The notes: generated by a model from the letters alone, not told the origin. Shown: positions 16,676 through 23,320, numbered from the stretch's first letter. The stretch: DNA of 31,470 nucleotides from an uncultured Collinsella sp. (GCA_902464035.1 CABQHT010000021.1:1-31470); one strand, 5' to 3'. A program made the numbers and translations.

Positions 16676-17413
16676 CTAGGCAAGCGGATTCTTCTTTGCC
16701 ATGCCATTTGCACGAGGCAATGAAACGGATGCTGGATGACTCTTCTTAAGAACAATGAACTCCCTGTGGCCCAAGCCCTCAGGCAAATCGATTGCGTCAT
16801 TCAGAAGCAAAGTGAAGCCGCAGATCCTAGCTGCTGACATGCCGGAAGCAAGCTCCTCATCCGATGGATTGCCCTTCGTGATAACAAATAATCCTCCATC
16901 CTTGAGATACGGAGCCGCATACTCAACAAGAATTGGTAGAGGGGCCAGTGCGCGGGCGGTTATGACAGAGAACTGCTTCTTATGGCTTCGAGCATATTCT
17001 TCAAGGCGATCATGAACTGCATGACCACATTTCAATCCAAGAGCATGAACAAAATTATTTACAGCATCGACCTTCTTGCCAACAGAATCAATATAAGTAG
17101 CCTTACGATGCGTGGTTATCGTTAATGGAATACCAGGGAAGCCTGCACCTGTTCCCATATCGAGCAAAGCTCCCTCAGGAGCCTTATTGATATAAGGGAG
17201 CAAGACAAGTGAGTCGAGGATATGAAGTACCGCAGCATCTTCTACGTTAAGAATACGGGTAAGATTGGTTGTCTTATTTGTTTCCAGAACCAAATCCAAA
17301 TGCTGAATACATTTCCCTAGCTCAGCATCAGTCACGCTCAAGGAATACTCTTTGCAATAGGAAGTTAGACGACTCAACATCTTGTCAGCCTGCTGATCAG
17401 TAAGTACTAACAA
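16676..17413 (-). CDS. rsmG: 16S rRNA G527 N7-methyltransferase
   Basis: A SAM-dependent methyltransferase (GidB/RsmG) that modifies G527 of 16S rRNA in the 530 loop. The SAM-binding motif DMGTGAGFPG is at residues 85-94. NLTRI (about 50) and the downstream SVGKKVDAVNNF and ITARALAPL segments are typical. I set the start at TTG 17413 because AAAGGAG lies six bases upstream and the resulting 245 residues fit the family. An upstream in-frame TTG at 17461 lies in the T-run of the jag terminator and has no ribosome binding site. The jag terminator lies upstream, so rsmG needs read-through or its own promoter. Loss of this gene in other bacteria gives low-level streptomycin resistance. Confidence 0.92.
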   Translation of the reverse strand: MLVLTDQQADKMLSRLTSYCKEYSLSVTDAELGKCIQHLDLVLETNKTTNLTRILNVEDAAVLHILDSLVLLPYINKAPEGALLDMGTGAGFPGIPLTITTHRKATYIDSVGKKVDAVNNFVHALGLKCGHAVHDRLEEYARSHKKQFSVITARALAPLPILVEYAAPYLKDGGLFVITKGNPSDEELASGMSAARICGFTLLLNDAIDLPEGLGHREFIVLKKSHPASVSLPRANGMAKKNPLA

Positions 17414-17459
17414 CGAAAGCTCCTTTCTGACAAAAATCAGTGTATCGAGAACTTTTGAC

Positions 17460-17490
17460 AAAAAAAGGGGACGTGGAAACCACGTCCCCT
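17460..17490 (-). terminator. Intrinsic terminator between jag and rsmG
   Basis: A perfect 11-bp stem (17466-17476 with 17480-17490) with a three-base loop is followed on the minus strand by six Ts. It lies about 20 bp past the jag stop, splitting the leftward origin operon into rpmH-jag and rsmG-parB parts. Confidence 0.88.
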
Positions 17491-17509
17491 TAGCATAAGC
17501 TCGAGTAGA

Positions 17510-18079
17510 TTATCGAGCAACAATCACCACATGGCGATCAGGGTCAGAACCCTCAGAATGAGTATCGACGGCATCATTGCCACGAAGTGCAATGTGAACC
17601 AGTCGACGCTCATAGGCATTCATGGGCGGAAGCGAAACACTCTTATGAGTGCGGATGGCACGCTCGGCTGCAGACTGTGCCATGGAGGCAACCTTGTCCT
17701 GACGGCGGCTCTTGTATCCCTCGACGTCCACTACAACCGGATACCTAAAGCCAAGCTTGCGGCTCACTAGCAAAGAGAACATAACCTGAAGGGCATCAAG
17801 GGTGCGACCATGACGGCCAATGAGAACAGCAAGGTCGGGAGCCGTTACATCCAGAATCAGCTCACCCTCGTCGCCCTCATACTCATCGATAGGAGAGTTG
17901 GCGGCATCGAAGTGCGAAAGGATGGAACGCAGGATGGAAATCGCGACATCGGCAATGGTGTCGAGCTCCTCGTCGGTCAGCTCTTCACCGGCCTTGTAGC
18001 GCTGTGCAATCTCGGGATAATCGCCCGCGACCTGCGGGGCAACCTCCTCAAGCATATCCTCGATGATCTCTTCAGACAT
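17510..18079 (-). CDS. jag: KH/R3H RNA-binding protein Jag (KhpB)
   Basis: A 189-residue protein. An acidic N-terminal region (1-70) is followed by a KH domain with the IGRHGRTL loop (87-94) and an R3H domain containing ERRLVH (157-162) near SDPDRHVVIV at the C-terminus. Jag/KhpB binds RNA with KhpA and affects cell division and envelope synthesis in Gram-positives. It is typically encoded next to yidC, as here. I chose ATG 18079 (MSEEIIEDML) with GGAG six bases upstream over a TTG four codons earlier that overlaps that site. The N-terminus lacks the basic Jag_N domain of Bacillus, as is common in actinobacteria. Confidence 0.93.
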   Translation of the reverse strand: MSEEIIEDMLEEVAPQVAGDYPEIAQRYKAGEELTDEELDTIADVAISILRSILSHFDAANSPIDEYEGDEGELILDVTAPDLAVLIGRHGRTLDALQVMFSLLVSRKLGFRYPVVVDVEGYKSRRQDKVASMAQSAAERAIRTHKSVSLPPMNAYERRLVHIALRGNDAVDTHSEGSDPDRHVVIVAR

Positions 18080-18094
18080 AACGTACTCCAAAAG

Positions 18095-18106
18095 TTAGGT
18101 ACCTAA
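18095..18106. repeat. Palindrome TTAGGTACCTAA, copy 2
   Basis: The second copy of the 12-bp palindrome found at 14591-14602, here in the 44-bp gap between yidC and jag and 16-27 bp upstream of the jag start. It could be an operator or a processing site; nothing in the sequence decides this. Confidence 0.5.
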
Positions 18107-18123
18107 ATAAGATTGATATCCCG

Positions 18124-18894
18124 CTACTTCTTCTTGTGCGGGCGCGGCTTCTTCTCGCGGCGCGTAACCTCAACCTGCAGCGGGGCGTTCTGAAGACGCT
18201 CCTCCTCTTCGGCCTTGGCCTTGTCGATAACCTTCTGCGTCACGAAGATCTGCTGGATAACCTGCCAGGCAGAAGACACGTCGTAGTACAGCAGAACGCC
18301 GACGGGCAGGCTCCAGCCCATCCAGAGCATCATGACGGTCATGACGACGGCCATCATGCGCATGCTCTGAGCCTGCTGACCAGTCTGGTTGCGCGACATA
18401 TACAGCTGCGGAATCAGGGTCAGGACAGCGAACAGAAGCAGGCAAATCAGCGCCGGCAGAGCAACCATAAAGCCATCGGCAAACGAGGCGCTCGGCGTCG
18501 TGGTCAGGTCGGGCAGGATGTTATAGAACGAGAACGTACCCTCGTTAAAGTACTGCGGCAGATTGCGCAGCAGGGTGAACAGGGCGCACAGGATAGGCAT
18601 CTGGATCAGCAGCGGCAGACAACCAGCCATAGGGTTGAACTTGTTCTCGCTGTAGAACTTCTGCATCTCCTCGGCCTGACGCTGGGGATCGTCGGCATAA
18701 CGCTCCTGGATCTCGAGCATCTTGGGCTGCAGCACCTGCATGCGAGCCGTCGACTTGGTCGACTTGAGCATAAGCGGCGTCAGCAGCAGACGGATAATGA
18801 CCACCAGGATGATGATGGACAGGCCCCAGTCGACCGCAAAGGTCTGGATGAGCTTGAGCAGCTCAAAAAGGATGTTAACGATCCAATCCCACAT
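18124..18894 (-). CDS. yidC: Membrane protein insertase YidC/OxaA
   Basis: A 256-residue insertase that places membrane proteins in the cytoplasmic membrane, alone or with Sec. The N-terminal helix and the segment GLSIIILVVIIRLLLTPL carry the conserved groove arginine (R35). A cytoplasmic helical hairpin (about 45-85, MQVLQPKMLEIQERY) is followed by three or more membrane segments (about 92-112, 145-165, 182-205) and a Lys/Arg-rich tail (REKKPRPHKKK) that can contact ribosomes. There is no lipobox and no large periplasmic domain, as in Gram-positive forms. It lies 29 bp after yidD and before jag. Confidence 0.96.
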   Translation of the reverse strand: MWDWIVNILFELLKLIQTFAVDWGLSIIILVVIIRLLLTPLMLKSTKSTARMQVLQPKMLEIQERYADDPQRQAEEMQKFYSENKFNPMAGCLPLLIQMPILCALFTLLRNLPQYFNEGTFSFYNILPDLTTTPSASFADGFMVALPALICLLLFAVLTLIPQLYMSRNQTGQQAQSMRMMAVVMTVMMLWMGWSLPVGVLLYYDVSSAWQVIQQIFVTQKVIDKAKAEEEERLQNAPLQVEVTRREKKPRPHKKK

Positions 18895-18923
18895 GTAAGT
18901 TTTCCTCCGATAGCGAGTGCCCG

Positions 18924-19148
18924 CTAGGGCACAGGGTCATAACCGCCGACGTGCAGGGGATTGCAGCGAGCGATGCGCCTCACGGCAAGCCAGCAGCCTC
19001 TCAAAACACCGTATTTCTCAATCGCCTGAACGGCGTATTGCGAACACGTTGGATAATAAATGCAGGCGTCAGGCAATAAGGGCGAAATAACCTGTTGATA
19101 TATGCGAATAGGAGCGATGGCAACACGCCGCAAGACGTGATTGCTCAT
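18924..19148 (-). CDS. yidD: Membrane protein insertion efficiency factor YidD
   Basis: A 74-residue protein with the family core: an amphipathic N-terminal helix (RVAIAPIRIYQQVISPLL), the YYPTCSQYAVQAIEKYG motif (about 31-47) and GGYDPVP at the end. YidD is a peripheral inner-membrane protein that aids YidC-dependent insertion. The start ATG overlaps the rnpA stop by four bases (ATGA), so translation is coupled. The length is normal for the family. Confidence 0.94.
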   Translation of the reverse strand: MSNHVLRRVAIAPIRIYQQVISPLLPDACIYYPTCSQYAVQAIEKYGVLRGCWLAVRRIARCNPLHVGGYDPVP

Positions 19149-19483
19149 CGCTCCTCCCCGGCAACGCCGGCGCGTTTCATAAGCGAACGCAACGCCTTGT
19201 CCATCTCCTGCGGCGAGGAAACCCTCGTCTTGGGAGTTGCGAACAAGATGATGTCATAACCCGCAACGGGAAATCCGCAGCTGCGGGCGGCCTCGCGCAT
19301 CACACGCTTAGAACGGTTGCGCACGACCGCACAACCGAGCCGTTTAGCACCAACGAAGGCGACCCTTCCGGAGTCGCCTTCGCCAACCGATTCACATATG
19401 GTCATTCGAATCAGAGGGTGATTGAAACGACGCCCCTGACTGAACACATGCTCGAAATCTTGCCGAGACTTAATAGTCTTCAT
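19145..19483 (-). CDS. rnpA: Ribonuclease P protein component
   Basis: A 112-residue basic protein that binds RNase P RNA and helps process tRNA 5' ends. The signature RNRSKRVMREAAR (about 56-68) is present, preceded by the typical N-terminus (IKSRQDFEHVFSQGRRF). It lies 20 bp after rpmH and overlaps yidD by four bases. No strong ribosome binding site is seen before the ATG. Expression probably depends on the rpmH promoter. Confidence 0.95.
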   Translation of the reverse strand: MKTIKSRQDFEHVFSQGRRFNHPLIRMTICESVGEGDSGRVAFVGAKRLGCAVVRNRSKRVMREAARSCGFPVAGYDIILFATPKTRVSSPQEMDKALRSLMKRAGVAGEER

Positions 19484-19503
19484 GCGAGATGTGTGTATCG
19501 CTG

Positions 19504-19638
19504 CTAGACAGTGAGACGCTTGCGGCCCTTGGCGCGACGACGGGCGAGCACGGCACGACCACCCTTGGTGGCCATACGGGCACGGAAGCCATGGGTCTTG
19601 GCACGCTTACGCTTATTAGGCTGATACGTACGCTTCAT
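19504..19638 (-). CDS. rpmH: Ribosomal protein bL34
   Basis: A 44-residue, highly basic protein starting MKRTYQPNKRKRAKTHGFRA, the near-invariant bL34 sequence of the large ribosomal subunit. The ATG at 19638 has AGGAGG nearby upstream, which decides the start over a 20-codon upstream extension. It is the first gene of the leftward origin operon and has a clear promoter at 19711-19740. Confidence 0.97.
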   Translation of the reverse strand: MKRTYQPNKRKRAKTHGFRARMATKGGRAVLARRRAKGRKRLTV

Positions 19639-19710
19639 CTTAAGTTCCTCCTGCTGCATTTCGAGTGTCCGCGGGGACGCGGACGCAGATATAGACACGT
19701 GAGCTTGAAG

Positions 19711-19740
19711 ATTGTAGGGAAATCAATGTTCAAATGTCAA
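19711..19740 (-). promoter_or_regulatory. Strong sigma70-type promoter of rpmH
   Basis: On the minus strand TTGACA (plus 19735-19740) and TACAAT (plus 19711-19716) are separated by 18 bp. The -35 is perfect and the -10 nearly so. The expected transcript start is near 19704, giving a leader of about 65 nt. It drives rpmH-rnpA-yidD-yidC-jag. Confidence 0.85.
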
Positions 19741-19837
19741 GAAATCAAAGGTAAAAGGTTGCGCAGTTCACACGGTTCCCCCATAAGCCGAGCTCGATTT
19801 AGCGGTGCATGGCAACTTTTCACGATATTTCATCGAG

Positions 19838-19846
19838 TTTTCAACA
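19838..19846 (+). promoter_or_regulatory. Putative DnaA box TTTTCAACA
   Basis: Two mismatches to TTATCCACA. It sits within the repeated 13-mer AGTTTTCAACAGG. Confidence 0.6.
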
Positions 19847-19890
19847 GGTCATGTTGGCAATGTTGAGAACTTTTCGTCCGTTTTCCAAAG

Positions 19891-19899
19891 TTTTCAACA
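19891..19899 (+). promoter_or_regulatory. Putative DnaA box TTTTCAACA
   Basis: The second exact copy of the 13-mer context, 53 bp after the first. It is followed 13 bp later by TTGTCGAAA, a neighbour motif also found beside the box in the dnaA-dnaN gap. Confidence 0.6.
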
Positions 19900-19983
19900 G
19901 GTTTTGAAAAGTTGTCGAAAGATGAGAAACATTGCACGGTGAGCTACTATTTGTTCGAAACCTTTTGAAAGATTGCGAGCGGC

Positions 19984-21342
19984 ATGTCTGACGACTTTTA
20001 CACCATGGTCGATTCCGGAGACCCGGCACCCGACAACGAGCACATCACCGGCGTGCGCGAAGAGCGTGAGGAAGGCGAGCAGACGACCACGCAGGCGCCA
20101 AAAGCCATGTACGCCGCGCGCATCGCCGTCTATGACGACATGCTGTCGACACCGCGTGTGATCGTCATTGATCCGCAAGATGTCCGCACGTATTTGGAAG
20201 AGACGACCAACACCGTCTACCAGTGCATGAAAGAACAAGGTGGCCATATCTCGCTCATGGTCATCCGCGAGATTGTCGAAAACTTTATCCACGCGCACTT
20301 TGCCGAGCCCATCATCTCGATTCTGGACGGCGGAGACACCATCCGCTTTGCTGATCAAGGACCCGGCATCGACGACAAGGAGCGCGCTTTCGACTTTGGC
20401 GTTACCAGCGCAAACAGTAAGATGAAGCGGTATATCCGCGGAACTGGAGCGGGTTTTCCCATGGTGCAGGAGTACCTGGAAAACGCCGGCGGCGCCGTCT
20501 CCATCGAAGACAACATGGGCAACGGCACTGTGGTGACCGTGAGCCTGAACCCCAAGCGCGTGCAGGAAATCGAACGCGCCGGCGGGCATGGCGCCGCCGT
20601 GCGCCCCGAGACCGAGCAGGCGATCTATCCCCTGCCGGGAGCTTTTACACAGCAGCCCATGGCAGCACAGCAGACACAACCGCCCATGATGCAGATGCAG
20701 CAGCCCGGCATGTTCCCTATGCAGGGATCCCCGGCGGCGTCGATGCCGGCGCTTTCAAACACTCCAGAGGGCATTCCTCCGACAGACCAGGATGTCGCCG
20801 CCGTCCAACAATCGGCAGGCATGCCGGGCGGTCAGCAAATGGGTTATCAACCGTACCCGCAAGGGTATCCATACCAACAAGTTACGCAGCAGGGGTGCGG
20901 GTACGCCCAGCAGTATCCACAACAGTACCCGCAGGGATATCAACAGACATACCAGCAGATGCCTCAGCAGCAGTACAACCCATGGGCGCAGCAGGTACCG
21001 GCGCAGCCTTACCAGCAGTGGCCGCAAAGTTTTCAACAGCAGATGCCGCCCATGCAGAGTTCTCAACAACCAGCAGCTCAAATGGTGTATCCTAATGCGG
21101 CGAATCAGTATGCACAGCCACAGCCGGACGTGTTCGTAAGCGACCGCGGCAACGCCGCACTAGGCTATCTGGCGCAAAATCAGGCGTGCGGCGCAACCGA
21201 TCTGGCGAGGGCGTTTGGAAATTCGGCCCCCACTTGGTCACGCACGCTCAATGATTTGGCACAGGCCGGCTTGGTCATCAAGCATGGCCAAAAATACCAT
21301 CTGACCGAACTCGGCGCCGCTCGCGTGCGAGCTCAGAGCTAA
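19984..21342 (+). CDS. GHKL ATPase - Q/P/Y-rich linker - winged-helix protein, next to dnaA
   Basis: A 452-residue protein of unknown function. After a variable N-terminus (1-55), residues about 60-190 form a Bergerat-fold (HATPase_c-like) domain: N-box E96/N100 in REIVENFIHAHF, G1 box DQGPGID (124-130) and G2 box GTGAGFPMVQEY (153-164). No His-containing dimerisation domain, sensor or membrane segment is present, so it resembles anti-sigma-type or regulatory ATPases rather than a sensor kinase. Residues about 215-383 are rich in Gln, Pro, Tyr and Met (for example QQYPQQYPQGYQQ) and probably disordered. Residues about 388-450 look like a winged helix (TDLARAFGNSAPTWSRTLNDL, then a LTELGAARV wing). 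It starts at the end of the non-coding origin segment and lies 15 bp before dnaA, so the two are co-transcribed. A role in controlling dnaA or the origin is inferred only from position. Confidence 0.85.
   Translation: MSDDFYTMVDSGDPAPDNEHITGVREEREEGEQTTTQAPKAMYAARIAVYDDMLSTPRVIVIDPQDVRTYLEETTNTVYQCMKEQGGHISLMVIREIVENFIHAHFAEPIISILDGGDTIRFADQGPGIDDKERAFDFGVTSANSKMKRYIRGTGAGFPMVQEYLENAGGAVSIEDNMGNGTVVTVSLNPKRVQEIERAGGHGAAVRPETEQAIYPLPGAFTQQPMAAQQTQPPMMQMQQPGMFPMQGSPAASMPALSNTPEGIPPTDQDVAAVQQSAGMPGGQQMGYQPYPQGYPYQQVTQQGCGYAQQYPQQYPQGYQQTYQQMPQQQYNPWAQQVPAQPYQQWPQSFQQQMPPMQSSQQPAAQMVYPNAANQYAQPQPDVFVSDRGNAALGYLAQNQACGATDLARAFGNSAPTWSRTLNDLAQAGLVIKHGQKYHLTELGAARVRAQS
20844..21068 (+). repeat. Cluster of DnaA-box-like sequences inside the ATPase gene
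   Basis: Six plus-strand nonamers resemble TTATCCACA or the local variant: TTATCAACC (20844), GTATCCATA (20865), GTATCCACA (20913, 8 of 9), ATATCAACA (20937), TTTTCAACA (21030, identical to the intergenic boxes with the same AG before and G after) and TTCTCAACA (21060). They encode Tyr-Gln, Tyr-Pro and Phe-Gln pairs of the low-complexity linker, so coding bias alone could create some of them. Confidence 0.4.
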
Positions 21343-21357
21343 AGGACGGGGGATACA

Positions 21358-23082
21358 GTGGACGAGGAAGCAAGCATCATCCTGGGGGATGCCATCGCCT
21401 TTTGCCAGCGCGACGGCCAAGATGCACGCCTCATCAACATGCTGGGGCAGTCGCGCGCCGTGAGCCTGACCGAAGACACGCTCACGATCGAGGCCCCTTC
21501 GCGCTTTGCCATCGCGCAGCTCAAAAAGCACCAACCGACGATCGAGGCCTATCTAGAGGAAATCGCCTTTGCGCCGATCGCGCTCGACATCGTGGCGCCG
21601 CAGAGTGCCGCGGCTGATTCCGCTGCCGCAGCAGCACCCGCCGCTCCCCCGATTGCGACCACAGCAGCCGCAACGACACCCGCGCCCAGGGCCGGTGATG
21701 TTTCCCGTGAAACCATGGGAGAGGCACAGCAGGCGCCCGCAGCGCCGTCGGGCCCGGTGACATCAACGCCCGCGCCCGTCACGCACATGCCTATCGCTCA
21801 CGACGCAGCGGCGGGCGCGGATTCGGGCATTGCAATCAAGAACACGCTCTCGGCCGATGATTTTCGTCGCATGATGAACCAGATGAAGGGCGGAGCGCCG
21901 ACTAAGTCCACGCAAGCTGCGACCCCCGCTTCACCCATGCCAGCACCGACCGTACCGGCCGAGCAGAATGCGGATGGAGCCCCGCTCGCCGCGAACTCAA
22001 AATTTACCTTTGAGAACTTTGTCTACGGCCCCGAGAACAGCCATGCCTATCGCTCGGCACTCAAGTTTGCCGCCCTCGCGGACGAGCGCGGCACGTGCAC
22101 ATCACTGTTCATCTACGGCAAATCGGGCCTGGGCAAGACGCACCTGCTGCTTGCCATCAAAAACGAGCTCGCCGAGAAGTCGCCCGAGATCAAGGTCAAG
22201 TATGCCAACTCCCAGGCATATCTGGACGACCTGATGACCGAGTTCGACCGCCAAAAGAAGAGCAACGCCCCTATCATGCAGGCATACCACGGCGTGGACG
22301 TGCTCATCATCGATGACATCCAAAACATCATCGGCAAGCGCGCGAGCGTGGACTACTTTTTCCAGCTCATGGACGAGTTCATCCGCAACAACAAGAAGGT
22401 CGTCATCGCGGCAGACCGCGCCCCCAAGGACCTGAGCATGGACGAGCGTCTGACCAGCCGCTTCAACGCCGGCATGCTCTGCTTGGTCGCAGAGCCCAGC
22501 TACGAGATGAAATACAAGATCTTGCAGCGCTATTACGAGAACACCATCGTCGCCGCTCCCGAGGCAGGCGACGACTCGCTGCTGGCGGCCTATGGGGGCG
22601 ACGGCGGGCACCTGACCGACGAGCACTTTAAACACATGGCCGAGGTCTCGGGCACCAACATCCGCGAGCTCGAGAGCTTTTGCGAGCGTTGCGCCGGCGA
22701 GGCGGGCGACCGCGAGCGCGAGGGCGGGGAGCTCACCTTTGACGATATCGACGCCATCGCCAGCCAGTACTTCGACACATCGGCCAAAAAGATCAACGTC
22801 CAGACGGTTCAGTCCGTCATCGAAGAGCAGTACGGCGTGACGCACGAGGAGCTCATCGGCCCGCGTCGCAACGCCAATATCGCCAAAGCACGCCACATTG
22901 CCATCTATCTGGCCATCGAGATGTGTGAGATGACGACCACGGCGGTGGGTGCCGAATTTGGCAACCGCAACCACTCGACCGTCAGCACGAGCTACAAAAA
23001 GGTCCAGAAGATGATCCAGGAAGACCGCACCGTCACCGAAGACCTCAAGTCGCTGCGCGATAAAATTACACTGCGCTCGTAG
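21358..23082 (+). CDS. dnaA: Chromosomal replication initiator DnaA
   Basis: A 574-residue initiator that binds DnaA boxes, oligomerises with ATP and opens oriC. Domain I spans about 1-75. A long Ala/Pro-rich linker (domain II) spans about 80-212. AAA+ domain III starts near FTFENFVYG (about 215), with Walker A GKSGLGKT (254-261) and Walker B VLIIDD (315-320). Domain IV carries the DNA-binding signature GNRNHSTVSTSYKKV, which has Asn-His where most DnaA proteins have Asp-His. This change could fit the unusual local box TTTTCAACA, but that is speculative. The start is GTG 21358, with AAAGGA upstream and 15 bp after the ATPase gene. The linker DNA contains a parS-like sequence at 21699-21714. 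Confidence 0.97.
   Translation: MDEEASIILGDAIAFCQRDGQDARLINMLGQSRAVSLTEDTLTIEAPSRFAIAQLKKHQPTIEAYLEEIAFAPIALDIVAPQSAAADSAAAAAPAAPPIATTAAATTPAPRAGDVSRETMGEAQQAPAAPSGPVTSTPAPVTHMPIAHDAAAGADSGIAIKNTLSADDFRRMMNQMKGGAPTKSTQAATPASPMPAPTVPAEQNADGAPLAANSKFTFENFVYGPENSHAYRSALKFAALADERGTCTSLFIYGKSGLGKTHLLLAIKNELAEKSPEIKVKYANSQAYLDDLMTEFDRQKKSNAPIMQAYHGVDVLIIDDIQNIIGKRASVDYFFQLMDEFIRNNKKVVIAADRAPKDLSMDERLTSRFNAGMLCLVAEPSYEMKYKILQRYYENTIVAAPEAGDDSLLAAYGGDGGHLTDEHFKHMAEVSGTNIRELESFCERCAGEAGDREREGGELTFDDIDAIASQYFDTSAKKINVQTVQSVIEEQYGVTHEELIGPRRNANIAKARHIAIYLAIEMCEMTTTAVGAEFGNRNHSTVSTSYKKVQKMIQEDRTVTEDLKSLRDKITLRS
21699..21714. promoter_or_regulatory. parS: parS-like sequence inside dnaA
   Basis: TGTTTCCCGTGAAACC matches the perfect local parS at 14 of 16 positions; one mismatch is inside the core (A to C) and one is at the last base. 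It lies in the poorly conserved linker of DnaA, where protein constraint is weak. Confidence 0.45.
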
Positions 23083-23097
23083 GGAAATAGAGACACC

Positions 23098-23106
23098 TGT
23101 TGAAAA
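23098..23106 (-). promoter_or_regulatory. Putative DnaA box TTTTCAACA (inverted)
   Basis: Minus-strand copy of the same nonamer within the same 13-mer as in origin segment 1. It is followed directly by TTGTCGAAA on the plus strand. Confidence 0.6.
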
Positions 23107-23179
23107 CTTGTCGAAACCACGGGCATAAGGTGTCTAAAACCCAACCCGCGGTGATGAAAAGTTTTGCGCAGGTTTTGAA

Positions 23180-23188
23180 CGTGGAAAA
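23180..23188 (-). promoter_or_regulatory. Putative DnaA box TTTTCCACG
   Basis: Minus-strand nonamer with two mismatches to TTATCCACA, in the dnaA-dnaN gap. Confidence 0.45.
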
Positions 23189-23273
23189 CCACCCCTGTTG
23201 CACACAGGTTGCTGTCGATTCTCTTTCTGGGTCTGACCTGCGTCTTTGGGAGTAATCAACAGTTTCGTCAGTG

Positions 23274-23300
23274 CTATTACTATTATTAAAATATTTATAT
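23274..23300 (+). promoter_or_regulatory. DnaA-trio and AT-rich unwinding element
   Basis: Five consecutive triplets CTA TTA CTA TTA TTA (23274-23288) fit the DnaA-trio pattern (complement 3'-[G/A]A[T/A]-5') defined in Bacillus subtilis. They are followed by the all A/T stretch at 23289-23299. This is the likely first melted region of the chromosome. Confidence 0.72.
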
Positions 23301-23320
23301 CTATAGAAAGGTATTAAAAG

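Larger units (their letters stand above)
19741..19983. other. oriC: Origin segment 1 (upstream of the dnaA operon)
   Basis: A non-coding stretch between the divergent rpmH and ATPase genes. It holds two exact copies of the 13-mer AGTTTTCAACAGG (19836-19848 and 19889-19901), whose core TTTTCAACA resembles the DnaA box TTATCCACA. It also holds a reverse TTCTCAACA (19861-19869) and TTGTCGAAA (19912-19920). The 13-mer recurs inverted in the dnaA-dnaN gap. This matches the bipartite origin organisation known from Bacillus. It should also contain the promoter for the ATPase-dnaA operon, but I cannot place it confidently. Confidence 0.72.
23083..23320. other. oriC: Origin segment 2 (dnaA-dnaN gap) with unwinding element
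   Basis: A 238-bp gap without a gene. It contains the inverted 13-mer (23096-23108, box core 23098-23106), an adjacent TTGTCGAAA (23108-23116), a reverse TTTTCCACG (23180-23188), a TAATCAACA (23253-23261), a DnaA-trio tract (23274-23288) and AT-rich DNA up to the dnaN start. The order boxes, trio, AT-rich DNA, dnaN matches the Bacillus subtilis unwinding region. The dnaN ribosome binding site AAAGG lies near the end. Confidence 0.8.
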
